Assembly (NCBI GenBank): GCA_017394805.1
Contig: JAFPXC010000007.1
Coordinates: 65,093-129,092, forward strand
From: Clostridia bacterium
Lineage (GTDB): Bacteria > Bacillota > Clostridia > Christensenellales > CAG-1252
Direction: 5' to 3'
DNA: 64,000 bases
The notes beneath the pieces were generated by a model. The model had not been told where the DNA came from and searched no databases. It saw only the letters and a program-made list of their open reading frames with translations. Each line of letters opens with the position of its first letter. Position 1 is the first letter of the stretch. The translations under genes and the position numbers were made by a program. Positions 14,512 through 22,293 of the stretch are shown piece by piece.

Positions 14512-16116
14512 ATGATTTCATTGTTGATCGCATTTGCCGTGCTTATCGTCGGCTATTGCATTTATAGTCGTGTGGCCGAAAAAGCGTTCGGCGTGGACGG
14601 ACGACTCACGCCCGCCGTCGCCATCAACGACGGCGTGGACTGCGTGCCGATGAAGACGTGGAAGGCGTTTTTGGTGCAACTTCTCAATATCGCGGGCACC
14701 GGTCCCATCTTCGGCGCTCTGATGGGCGCGGTGTTCGGGCCCGTCGTCTTTTTGTGGATCGTCTTCGGCTCCATTTTGGGCGGCGCGGTACACGACTATA
14801 TGTCGGGTATGATCAGTTCGCGCCACGGCGGCGCGTCCATTGCCGAATTGTCGGGTACCTACCTCGGCAAGGTCGCCAAATGGGTGATGCGCATTTTTTC
14901 GGTGGTGCTGTTGGTGCTGTGCGGCACGGTGTTCGTCACCAGCCCCGCGGCGCTATTGGCCAAGCTGGTGCCCGTGCCCTGGATGAACGGCACGTTTTGG
15001 GCCATCATCATTCTCGTCTACTATTTGTTGGCGACCTTGTTGCCCATCGACAAACTCATCGGCAAACTCTATCCCGTGTTCGGCGTACTGCTCATCGTGA
15101 TGGCGGCGGCCGTGTTGGGCGGCATAGCGTTTTCGGGCGGCAAGTACGTCATTCCCGAGTTGACGCTTGACAATCTGCACCCCACCGGCACGCCCGTGTG
15201 GCCCTATATGTTTATCACGGTGGCCTGCGGCGCGGTGTCGGGATTCCACGCCACCCAATCGCCCATGGTCGCCAAGTGTATCCTCAACGAGCGGGTGGGG
15301 CGCAAGGTCTTCTACGGTGCGATGATTAGCGAATCGGTCATCGCCCTCGTGTGGGCGGCCGCGGGCGTGGCGTTTTACGGCACCACCCAACTGCTCAACG
15401 AGGCCCTTGCGGGCGGCGCGTCCAACGTGGTGTACGAGATATCCACGGGTGTGTTGGGCGTGTTCGGCGGCGTGTTGGCCGTGGCGGGCGTGATCGTTTG
15501 CCCCATTACATCGGGCGACACGGCGTTCCGCGGCGCGCGCCTTATTCTCGCCGAGACCTTCCGTCTCGATCAAAAGAAAATACGCAACCGCTTGCTCATC
15601 ACCATACCCTTGCTGGCCGTGGGTGGGTTGCTCACTTGGTTTGCCATCGCCAACGACAACGGGTTCGGCATTATATGGCGGTATTTCTCCTGGAGCAATC
15701 AAACCTTGGCGATGATCGCTTTGTGGGTGGCCACCGCGTACCTCGTGCGCAAGGGGCGTTACCGTTTCGGCTCTCTGTTGACGGCGTTGCCCGCCACCTT
15801 TATGTCGGCGGTCAGCATGACCTACATTCTCGCGGCGTCCGAAGGCTTCCGCCTGCCTACGCGGGTAGCCTATCCCATAGGCGGTGCGTTCGCGGGGGCG
15901 TTGTTCGTCGTTTACGTCGTGTTGTGGGCGTATTGCGCCCGCCGTCGCCTCATAGAACCCGTTGAGCCCGCCGACCTCGACGAGGAAACCGATTCGGCGC
16001 CTACTTTTGACGAAGGTATTACGGCGGAGAGCGCTTCGGACGAAGTCGCGGCGGAAACGTCCGCCCCTGCGCTCGGCGATCAAGAGGCGGTTTCGTCGGT
16101 TGAAGACATAGAATAA
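14512..16116 (+). CDS. cstA: CstA-family peptide/pyruvate transporter
   Basis: A 534-residue polytopic membrane protein. The N-terminal region contains GVDCVPMKTWKAFLVQLLNIAGTGPIFG in outline and GSILGGAVHDYMSGMISSRHGG, both diagnostic for the carbon-starvation protein A family, which in enteric bacteria takes up peptides or pyruvate. Further family stretches are GFHATQSPMVAKC and CPITSGDTAFRGARL. It is shorter than the roughly 600-700-residue CstA and BtsT proteins and ends in an acidic, Ala/Glu-rich tail of about 50 residues not seen in those. AAAGGTAAGCG precedes the ATG. The rRNA methylase gene begins one base after its stop. Confidence 0.85.
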   Translation: MISLLIAFAVLIVGYCIYSRVAEKAFGVDGRLTPAVAINDGVDCVPMKTWKAFLVQLLNIAGTGPIFGALMGAVFGPVVFLWIVFGSILGGAVHDYMSGMISSRHGGASIAELSGTYLGKVAKWVMRIFSVVLLVLCGTVFVTSPAALLAKLVPVPWMNGTFWAIIILVYYLLATLLPIDKLIGKLYPVFGVLLIVMAAAVLGGIAFSGGKYVIPELTLDNLHPTGTPVWPYMFITVACGAVSGFHATQSPMVAKCILNERVGRKVFYGAMISESVIALVWAAAGVAFYGTTQLLNEALAGGASNVVYEISTGVLGVFGGVLAVAGVIVCPITSGDTAFRGARLILAETFRLDQKKIRNRLLITIPLLAVGGLLTWFAIANDNGFGIIWRYFSWSNQTLAMIALWVATAYLVRKGRYRFGSLLTALPATFMSAVSMTYILAASEGFRLPTRVAYPIGGAFAGALFVVYVVLWAYCARRRLIEPVEPADLDEETDSAPTFDEGITAESASDEVAAETSAPALGDQEAVSSVEDIE

Positions 16117-16117
16117 C

Positions 16118-17455
16118 ATGGAAATAAAATTACCCCAAGCGTTTTGCGAACGAATGACGCGTCAGTTGGGCGACGAATACGCCGCCTTCGCGGCGACCTA
16201 CCATAGGGAGGCCGCCAAGGGCTTGCGCGTCAATCGGCGGTTCGTGTCGGACGAGACGCTCTTGTCCGCGTTGGGGTGTGAATTTGCGCCCATTCCCTAT
16301 CAAGCGGGCGGCTATCGCTACCGCGGCGAGTTGGGCAAGCATCCACTGCACCACGCGGGTGCGTATTATTTGCAGGATCCGTCGGCTATGCTGGTCGCCA
16401 ACGCCTACGATTTCCCTCGTGGCGCCACGGTGCTCGACCTATGCGCGGCCCCGGGCGGCAAGAGTACGGCCATCGCGCAGATGATAGGCGAAGAGGGGAG
16501 GCTCGTCGCTAACGAAATCGACCTCGGTCGGGCCAAGACGCTTATGGGCAACGTGGAGCGCATGGGATTGACGAACGTCCTCGTTACCTCGCTTACCCCC
16601 GACAAAGCGGCCGATACGTTCGGCGCTATCTTCGACGTCGTGGTGGTGGACGCGCCGTGTTCGGGCGAGGGAATGTTTCGCAAAAACCCCTTGGCCGTGG
16701 ACGAGTGGAGCGAGGACAACGTGCGTATGTGCGCCGAACGGCAACGCCGCATATTGGACTGCGCCGCGCGGTGCGTCAAGGAAGGCGGTCGGTTGCTATA
16801 CAGCACCTGCACGTTTGCCGAGGAAGAAAACGAGGAGAGCGTGCGCTATTTATTGGATTCGGGCGACTTCGTGGGCGAAACGCCCACCGCGCGCGTCCTT
16901 GCCGCCACCACCTATCTTACGTACCCTTTCGCACGGCGATTTTATCCCCATTTGGGCGAGGGCGAAGGGCACTTCGTGGCGGTGCTGCGGCGCGTATCCC
17001 CCACCCCCGTACCCCCGAAAATCGCGCCGCCGAAGCGTCTTGGCGGGGCGGAAGCACGTGCGGTGGAATCATTCCTGCGCGAGGTGGCCCTTGCGCCCAT
17101 TCGGGCGGAAGCGTGCTACGTGGGCGGGCAGGTGTGTTTGGTGCCCGACGGTATGCCCGTACCGCCTTACGGCGTGTTGTCGGCGGGCGTCAAAGTGGGC
17201 GAAGTGACGGCAGGGCGCAAAGGCCTTCGGGTAGAGCCGCATCACATGGTTTTCAAATGCCTGCCGCTACGCAACGGACTTGATTTGGCTTTGGACGACG
17301 ACCGCCTTTTGCGTTATCTGCACGGCGAGACCATCCTCGCGGACGTGGCGGACGGATGGGGCGTTCTGCGCGTTTTGGGTTGTCCGTTGGGCGGCTACAA
17401 GGCGGTGGACGGCGTGCTCAAAAACCACTATCCCAAAGGACTGCGCACGACGTAG
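16118..17455 (+). CDS. rsmF: RsmF-type 16S rRNA (cytosine-C5) methyltransferase
   Basis: A 445-residue SAM-dependent methyltransferase of the NOL1/NOP2/Sun family. SAM-binding motif I is VLDLCAAPGGKSTAIAQM near residue 105, motif IV with a conserved cysteine is DAPCSGEGMFRKNP near residue 190, and the catalytic cysteine motif is LYSTCTFAEEENE near residue 230. A C-terminal region of about 150 residues with LRVLGCPLGGYKAVDGVLKN is the PUA-like RNA-binding end seen in RsmF of Firmicutes. It modifies cytosines of 16S rRNA; the exact position is not deducible here. It overlaps the end of the cstA unit closely, probably by chance co-transcription. Confidence 0.88.
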   Translation: MEIKLPQAFCERMTRQLGDEYAAFAATYHREAAKGLRVNRRFVSDETLLSALGCEFAPIPYQAGGYRYRGELGKHPLHHAGAYYLQDPSAMLVANAYDFPRGATVLDLCAAPGGKSTAIAQMIGEEGRLVANEIDLGRAKTLMGNVERMGLTNVLVTSLTPDKAADTFGAIFDVVVVDAPCSGEGMFRKNPLAVDEWSEDNVRMCAERQRRILDCAARCVKEGGRLLYSTCTFAEEENEESVRYLLDSGDFVGETPTARVLAATTYLTYPFARRFYPHLGEGEGHFVAVLRRVSPTPVPPKIAPPKRLGGAEARAVESFLREVALAPIRAEACYVGGQVCLVPDGMPVPPYGVLSAGVKVGEVTAGRKGLRVEPHHMVFKCLPLRNGLDLALDDDRLLRYLHGETILADVADGWGVLRVLGCPLGGYKAVDGVLKNHYPKGLRTT

Positions 17456-17566
17456 CGCACGGCAAAAAGCAAAACGGCATACGCCGCAAACCGTTGCGGC
17501 ATGACCGACAAAGCGGGCGATATACGAGTAACGGTATTCGCCGAATATACCCCCCCCACGGGGCGT

Positions 17567-17590
17567 GGGGAAGGACGAGCCGTCCTTCCC
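17567..17590 (+). terminator. hairpin between rsmF and the esterase gene
   Basis: GGGAAGGACGAGCCGTCCTTCCC forms an almost loop-free stem. No T-run follows; instead the esterase ribosome site AAAGGAGAAACGT comes next. It may therefore be an RNA stability or translation-control hairpin more than a terminator. Confidence 0.4.
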
Positions 17591-17603
17591 AAAGGAGAAA
17601 CGT

Positions 17604-18833
17604 ATGGCAAAGCACGACAATCCCAATCACAAGGCCTATCACAACGAGCACCTCGCGCGGCGGCACGAGATCAAACGCGTCTATCACCTCAAACGCCACG
17701 CGCTCAAAGCGCAGAAAGGGGAGATGGAGCGGGTAGAATACCGCGTCAAACGGCGCACCCTGCACCTCGAACGCAAAGTGGCCAAGAACGCGCTCAAAGA
17801 GGAGCGCCGCACCTTCCGCCGCGAGCACAAATTGCCCCTCTATCCCATCATGGCCGACGTCTTCGATGTGGCCGAGGAGTCGCGCGCCGAGCCTAACAGC
17901 CGCACGCCGTTCGACCAAGAGGTACGCGTGCAAAAGAACGTTGTCTACAAGACGGTGGACGGCGAGGATTTGGTGATGGATCTGTACTTCCCCGCCGAGA
18001 TGCAAGAGGGCGTGCGTTATCCCGTGGTGATGGACATACCGGGTGGCGGGTGGATGATCCACAATCGCCCGCGCCGCGACGGATACGCGCGCTGTTTCGC
18101 CACGATGGGCGCGGTGGTCGCCGTCATCGACCATCGGCTTTGCCCCCGCGTGTTTTTCCCCATCAACCTCGCGGACTGCATAGACGCCTACAACTATTTG
18201 GTGGACCACGCCGACCTCTATAGCATCGACCCCGACAATATCGTGGTGACGGGGGACAGTTCGGGCGGTCACCTCTCGGCGTGCGTAGGCGCGGCGGCAA
18301 GCAGCCCCGAGTACGTAGCCAAGACGGGCGTGCCCGCGCTCAAGACCAAGCCCGTAGGGCTTATCCTCATCAGCGGTGCGTTCAATTTCGAGCGTATGTA
18401 CCATATCCCCATGACCAATACGCTCATCGTGCGCTACGTGTCCGGTCAACCCACGCGCAAGGCCTTTCGCCGTTGGCAGTATTACAAAGAGGCCAATCCG
18501 CAGAATTATATCAATCCCGACTATCCCGAGTGCTACAACAACGGGGGTGCTACCGACTTTCTCTGCTTGGGCGAGGCCGCCTATATGGCCAAGCAACTCA
18601 ACAAGCACGGCGTTCGCAACGAGGTGCGCATAGGCCGCAACTTCTTCAACAGCGACCATTGCTACGTCTTGCGCTTCCCCTTCGCGCCCGCTCGTCGGGA
18701 CGCTTTGGACCTCTACCGCTGGTATCGTGACCGCGAGGCGCGATTGGGCGTAGACCTCTCGGCGGGCTTCGGGCGCGTGGAGACTTTCCTCACGCAATAC
18801 GAGGACGTGATGGCGGGCAAGGTGAAGTGTTAG
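17604..18833 (+). CDS. alpha/beta-hydrolase (HSL/BD-FAE-type esterase) with basic N-terminal extension
   Basis: A 409-residue protein. From about residue 100 it is an esterase of the hormone-sensitive-lipase group: the oxyanion loop appears as DIPGGGWMIHN, the nucleophile elbow as VTGDSSGGHLSA (GDSSG), and a late NSDHCYVL holds the candidate catalytic histidine. The first 95 residues are unusual: they are rich in Lys, Arg and His and predicted helical (for example HLARRHEIKRVYHLKRH), with no signal peptide, suggesting binding to RNA, DNA or anionic polymers. AAAGGAGAAACGT supports the ATG at 17604 over an in-frame position 39 bases upstream. Substrate unknown. Confidence 0.75.
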   Translation: MAKHDNPNHKAYHNEHLARRHEIKRVYHLKRHALKAQKGEMERVEYRVKRRTLHLERKVAKNALKEERRTFRREHKLPLYPIMADVFDVAEESRAEPNSRTPFDQEVRVQKNVVYKTVDGEDLVMDLYFPAEMQEGVRYPVVMDIPGGGWMIHNRPRRDGYARCFATMGAVVAVIDHRLCPRVFFPINLADCIDAYNYLVDHADLYSIDPDNIVVTGDSSGGHLSACVGAAASSPEYVAKTGVPALKTKPVGLILISGAFNFERMYHIPMTNTLIVRYVSGQPTRKAFRRWQYYKEANPQNYINPDYPECYNNGGATDFLCLGEAAYMAKQLNKHGVRNEVRIGRNFFNSDHCYVLRFPFAPARRDALDLYRWYRDREARLGVDLSAGFGRVETFLTQYEDVMAGKVKC

Positions 18834-18837
18834 CGCT

Positions 18838-19209
18838 ATGGTCAGACAACGGGTGTGGATCGTCATAGTGGCGGCGTTGGCCGCGGTCGCCGTCGTGGCG
18901 GCGGTTTTGCTATGGTGTTTGCCCCGTCGTGGCGGCGCGGTGGCCACCGTGTACGTGGACGGCGTAGAGGTCTATTCGGTGGACCTTGCGCAAATAGACG
19001 CGCCGTATGAAAAAGTCATCACCACCCCCTACGGCATCAATACGCTGGCCTTTGAAAAGGGGCGCGTGCGCGTGGTGTCCGCCGACTGCGAGGGCGCGGA
19101 CTGCGTGCACCAGGGGTGGACGAGTTCGAGCGGGCGGCCCTTGGTGTGCCTGCCCCACCGATTGGTCGTGCGGATAACCGACCGAGACGACAACGCCGTG
19201 GTACAATGA
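18838..19209 (+). CDS. NusG domain II-containing membrane-anchored protein
   Basis: A 123-residue protein with one N-terminal membrane segment (about residues 6-27), and then a small beta domain: VATVYVDGVEVYSVDL, then VVSADCEGADCVHQGW and RPLVCLPHRLVVRI. This is the NusG_II family of extracytoplasmic proteins, in which the cysteine pairs (CEGADC and C of VCLPH) are typical. Family members are nearly always encoded beside a Gx transporter, as here, and often near FMN-binding or Rnf-type genes. Its gene is one base from the next one. Biochemical role unknown; it may partner the transporter. Confidence 0.82.
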   Translation: MVRQRVWIVIVAALAAVAVVAAVLLWCLPRRGGAVATVYVDGVEVYSVDLAQIDAPYEKVITTPYGINTLAFEKGRVRVVSADCEGADCVHQGWTSSSGRPLVCLPHRLVVRITDRDDNAVVQ

Positions 19210-19210
19210 T

Positions 19211-19912
19211 ATGGACGAGCGCGAAGTAGACGACTCCTTGCAGGAGAAAAATGCGGCGACGGACGGCGATACGCCTTTGGGAAAGGCGGCTTCGTGCGCG
19301 TCGGTCGAGGAGACCGCACGAGGAGAGGCCGACGTGCCCGCGAAGCGGCGGTCGCGCGTCAAGGTGGTCAAGCGGGTGGCCTACGACGCTATTTTCGCGG
19401 CATTGGCGTTGGCCATGTTCGTGGTGGAGGCGCAGATCCCCTTGCCTTTGCCCATTCCGGGCGTCAAATTGGGGCTTAGCAATATCGTCAGCCTGTTCGC
19501 TACGTTTGCCCTCGGTCCCGTGGACGCCGCTATCATTCTCTTGGTACGCATAGGGTTGGGCAGTCTGTTTTCGGGTTCGTTGACCGCTTTTCTCTACAGC
19601 CTTGCGGGTGGCGTCGCGTGTTACCTCGTCACGCTTCTATTGTATTTCGTTTTATCCCCCCGTCAAATATGGGTGGCGGGCGTCTTCGGCGCGGTCACGC
19701 ACGTTTCGGCACAGGTGGCGGTGGCGGCGTTGCTCACCTCGACCGCGGCCGTGTTTTACTACCTTCCCGTCCTCGTCGCCATCTCGGTGGGCACGGGGCT
19801 TCTCACGGGGCTTTTGGCACAATTTATCTACCTACGTACCCATAGATTCTTTGCCGATTACCACGTTTTACCCTACGAAAAACGCCAAAGAAAAAAGCCC
19901 GCCGACGAGTAA
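19211..19912 (+). CDS. Gx transporter family protein (Hpre_diP_synt_I domain)
   Basis: A 233-residue protein with a soluble, acidic N-terminal extension of about 50 residues and then five to six hydrophobic segments. IPLPLPIPGVKLGLSNIV near residue 75, followed by LVRIGLGSLFSGSLTAFLYSLAGG, is the signature of the Gx transporter family, long mis-named heptaprenyl diphosphate synthase component I. The fold resembles ECF-type substrate-binding membrane subunits. It forms a pair with the upstream NusG-II protein. The 3' end of the gene overlaps the base of a terminator stem. Confidence 0.82.
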   Translation: MDEREVDDSLQEKNAATDGDTPLGKAASCASVEETARGEADVPAKRRSRVKVVKRVAYDAIFAALALAMFVVEAQIPLPLPIPGVKLGLSNIVSLFATFALGPVDAAIILLVRIGLGSLFSGSLTAFLYSLAGGVACYLVTLLLYFVLSPRQIWVAGVFGAVTHVSAQVAVAALLTSTAAVFYYLPVLVAISVGTGLLTGLLAQFIYLRTHRFFADYHVLPYEKRQRKKPADE

Positions 19913-19934
19913 CCCCGTTGCGGACTTTTCTTTT
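19893..19934 (+). terminator. intrinsic terminator after the Gx transporter gene
   Basis: AAAAGCCCGC (19893-19902) can pair with GCGGACTTTT (19920-19929), followed by CTTTT. The left arm lies inside the last codons of the gene. Confidence 0.6.
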
Positions 19935-19956
19935 ATATAGTATCTTAAATCGGTTT

Positions 19957-20262
19957 TCAGTACGGTTTCAGGCTATTCAAAAACAACTCCAAAAAGTTCT
20001 TTTGTTCTTGGGTAAGAGTTGCGAGCGAAAAGTCGATTTTGCCATCTGCCCCGTTTGTATTCGCAGAAAAGAACTCGTGTAGCGATACCGACAAGGCATC
20101 GCATATATAGCCGAGGTATTCTACGGTAGGGCTTTTTTCGCCTTTCTCTAGTTGATATATATACGTGGGAGATACGCCCGCCTTGTTGGCCAATTCGTTG
20201 CGGTTCATTTTACGTTCTTCGCGCAGTTGTCGTATCCTCGCGCCTACCGTTGCATTATCCAT
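19957..20262 (-). CDS. XRE-family transcriptional regulator
   Basis: A 101-residue DNA-binding protein. A helix-turn-helix occupies residues 5-60 (IRQLREERKMNRNELANKAG followed by VSPTYIYQLEKGEKSP), the typical Cro/C1 pattern, followed by a helical tail ending in LFLNSLKPY. The ATG at 20262 is preceded on the minus strand by GAGGGGTGACT; a GTG six bases upstream is less likely. It is transcribed away from a lipoprotein gene, and the region between them holds repeated half-sites, so it probably regulates itself and that neighbour. Both genes are AT-rich compared with everything around them, which suggests transfer. Confidence 0.85.
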   Translation of the reverse strand: MDNATVGARIRQLREERKMNRNELANKAGVSPTYIYQLEKGEKSPTVEYLGYICDALSVSLHEFFSANTNGADGKIDFSLATLTQEQKNFLELFLNSLKPY

Positions 20263-20282
20263 AGTCACCCCTCAAATATTAT

Positions 20283-20354
20283 ACGATAGTTTAATAATAT
20301 CCCATATTGCTCTATGATATTAAAACTATAGCATTGACAATGCTACACTATCGT
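20283..20354. promoter_or_regulatory. candidate operator region of the XRE regulator
   Basis: ACGATAGT at 20283-20290 recurs inverted as ACTATCGT at 20347-20354, and ATAGTTTAATA (20286-20296) recurs inverted as TATTAAAACTAT around 20319-20330. The left element overlaps a minus-strand TATAAT (20278-20283) for the regulator, and the right element lies between the -35 and -10 boxes of the plus-strand promoter. Confidence 0.5.
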
Positions 20355-20362
20355 GATATAAT
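20334..20362 (+). promoter_or_regulatory. perfect SigA promoter of the lipoprotein gene
   Basis: TTGACA at 20334-20339, 17 bases, TATAAT at 20357-20362. Both boxes match the consensus exactly, the kind of promoter expected to be kept silent by a repressor. Confidence 0.88.
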
Positions 20363-20395
20363 CAAATCATTATAGTTTACGACAAGGAGATAATT

Positions 20396-20833
20396 ATGAA
20401 AAAGGGTTTATTTGTTTTCGTATGCTTGATAGTGATATTGACGATTTCTCTCATAGGATGTATATCGACGGAAACGCTTAACGGAAGTCTCGAGAAAGCG
20501 GCAAAAAAAGAGAATGCGACTAAACAAGAGGACGCATCCAATGAAATCAAATTAACGTTGAGTAACTATGATTATTATTTGACGATTTCCAAAGACGTTA
20601 CGAGCAGCGGCACTTATGCGGGTGGAACGTTTCGCATTGTGTTTTACAAGGTTAGAGTGACCGGTGCTATATCCGGCTTGTATCAGGATTGTGCTCTCTA
20701 CTACAAAGTCGGGGCAGACGGCGAGGAAAGCGAAGTCAAATTGAATGCGGCGGGGAATGCGGAGTTCATTTATTCAAGTAGCAATGAAAAAGAACTCACG
20801 TTTGTTCGTGTAAAAGGAAAAATTGTACGCTAA
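20396..20833 (+). CDS. small lipoprotein of unknown function in an AT-rich islet
   Basis: A 145-residue protein with a lipoprotein signal: Lys-Lys start, hydrophobic core, and the lipobox LIGC near residue 22. A Lys/Glu-rich linker (KAAKKENATKQED) follows. The mature part is beta-rich, with YYLTISKDVTSSGTYAGGTFRIVFYKVRV and LTFVRVKGKIV in outline, like a small single beta-sandwich. AAGGAGATAATT is the ribosome site. I recognise no family. Its codons are much richer in A and T than its neighbours, and it sits alone behind a consensus promoter beside the divergent XRE gene. Confidence 0.75.
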   Translation: MKKGLFVFVCLIVILTISLIGCISTETLNGSLEKAAKKENATKQEDASNEIKLTLSNYDYYLTISKDVTSSGTYAGGTFRIVFYKVRVTGAISGLYQDCALYYKVGADGEESEVKLNAAGNAEFIYSSSNEKELTFVRVKGKIVR

Positions 20834-20861
20834 ATAAACAACAAAAAATAGCAATAAAAAT

Positions 20862-20891
20862 GGGCTGTCCTGTGACAGCCCAAATCTTTTT
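20862..20891. terminator. bidirectional terminator between the islet and the threonine operon
   Basis: GGGCTGTC (20862-20869) pairs with GACAGCCC (20874-20881). A T-rich tract follows on the plus strand (AAATCTTTTT) and on the minus strand (ATTTTTATTG), so it can end both the lipoprotein gene and, as the last signal, the operon transcribed leftwards. Confidence 0.8.
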
Positions 20892-20915
20892 AGCGGTTAC
20901 CATAGGCAACGATTT

Positions 20916-20958
20916 CGCGCTTAGCGCGCCCACAACTTGCGCAAAAGCACAAATTTCG
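20916..20958. repeat. short hairpin with CCACAAC linker
   Basis: CGCGC-TTA-GCGCG (20916-20928) is followed by the linker CCACAAC (20930-20936) and further GC-rich words. The same linker occurs twice at 42207-42241. It belongs to the hairpin-and-linker family seen elsewhere in this window. Confidence 0.5.
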
Positions 20959-20988
20959 CTCAAGGCAAAAAAATCGGATTTTATCTTT

Positions 20989-22293
20989 TTATACCATATC
21001 CTCGTAGATAGCGCGGATACATTTCTCGAAGTCGGCGTTGGCGATGCCCACGGTGATATTGATTTCGCGGGTGCCTTGCGCGATGGTCTTGATGTTGATG
21101 CCGTGCTTGCCGAAGATGGAGAAGATGGCGCCCGAGATACCCGTATTGGTGACCATATTGCGCCCGACCACAGCCACCAAAGCAAGGTCGTTGTCAATAT
21201 CCACCGACGTCACCTCGGGCAGTTTGGCTATCTCGGTGAGAATGTCGTAGGTCACTTTTTCGGTGTACTTTGCCTCCACGATGACGTTGAAGGAGTCTAT
21301 TGCGGTGGGAATGTGTTCCACCGGCACCGCAAATTTGTCGAAGATATCCAATACGTCCTTGATGACCTTCAATTTGCTTGCCGCCGTGTCCTTGACGATG
21401 GTGAATGCCTTGAAGTTCTTTTTGCCCGCGATGCCCGTGATGGCCTGCTTGCTCTTGGCCGCGTCCTTGCATATCTTGGTGCCCTTGTCCTCGGGGGCGT
21501 TGGTGTTGAGGATATAGATGGGAATGTTGATCTCGCGGATGGGCAGAATGGTCTCCTCGTGCAATACGCTCGCGCCCATATAGGACAACTCGCGCAATTC
21601 GTCGTAGGTGACTTCGGCGATATGGCGGGGTTTGTCCACGATGCGCGGGTCGGCCATATATACGCCGCTCACGTCCGTCCAATTCTCGTACTTCTCGGCG
21701 TTGACGGCCTTGGCGACGATGGCGCCCGTAATGTCCGAGCCACCGCGCGAAAACAGTTTGACCTCGCCCGAGGGATAACTGCCGTAGAAGCCGGGAATGA
21801 CCACGCGCTGGTATTGCTCGAATGCCGCCGCGATATCCCGCGAGGTGCGCTGATCGTCCACCGTGCCGTCGTAGCGGAAGTGTACCACGTCCACCGCGTC
21901 CACGAAGGTGTAGCCTAGATACGCCGCCATCAATTTGGCGCAGAGATACTCGCCGCGGCTCACCAAAAACTCCTCGGTGCACCCTTTGGCGATCTGCGCT
22001 TCCAACTTGTCGAACTCGGCCGCCACGTCGTAGTCGATGCCCAACTCGTTGGCGGTCTCTTGGTAGCGCTCGCGTATGACGTTGAGCACGCACTTGTAGT
22101 CGGCGCCGTACTTGACGTGCGCGTAGGTGAGGTACAACATATCCGTCACCTTGTAGTCTTCCTTGTTGCGCCTGCCCATAGCGGACACCACCACCAAGCG
22201 GCGGTTGGGGTCGGCGAGGACGATATGCTTGATTTTGCTGAATTGTGTGCTGTCGGCGACCGACGAGCCGCCGAATTTACATACGGTAAACAT
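20989..22293 (-). CDS. lysC: aspartate kinase
   Basis: A 434-residue enzyme that phosphorylates aspartate, the first step toward lysine, threonine and methionine. The N-terminus TVCKFGGSSVADS is the canonical KFGGxS kinase motif; FSRGGSDITGAIVAKAV near residue 190 binds aspartate and ATP. The C-terminal part holds two ACT domains (about residues 285-355 and 360-434, the second starting ALVAVVGRNMVTNTG), which normally carry feedback inhibition. In this operon, which contains all other threonine genes but no lysine genes, threonine is the likely effector (inference). It is the last gene of the unit; its ATG overlaps the asd stop codon. Confidence 0.92.
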   Translation of the reverse strand: MFTVCKFGGSSVADSTQFSKIKHIVLADPNRRLVVVSAMGRRNKEDYKVTDMLYLTYAHVKYGADYKCVLNVIRERYQETANELGIDYDVAAEFDKLEAQIAKGCTEEFLVSRGEYLCAKLMAAYLGYTFVDAVDVVHFRYDGTVDDQRTSRDIAAAFEQYQRVVIPGFYGSYPSGEVKLFSRGGSDITGAIVAKAVNAEKYENWTDVSGVYMADPRIVDKPRHIAEVTYDELRELSYMGASVLHEETILPIREINIPIYILNTNAPEDKGTKICKDAAKSKQAITGIAGKKNFKAFTIVKDTAASKLKVIKDVLDIFDKFAVPVEHIPTAIDSFNVIVEAKYTEKVTYDILTEIAKLPEVTSVDIDNDLALVAVVGRNMVTNTGISGAIFSIFGKHGINIKTIAQGTREINITVGIANADFEKCIRAIYEDMV

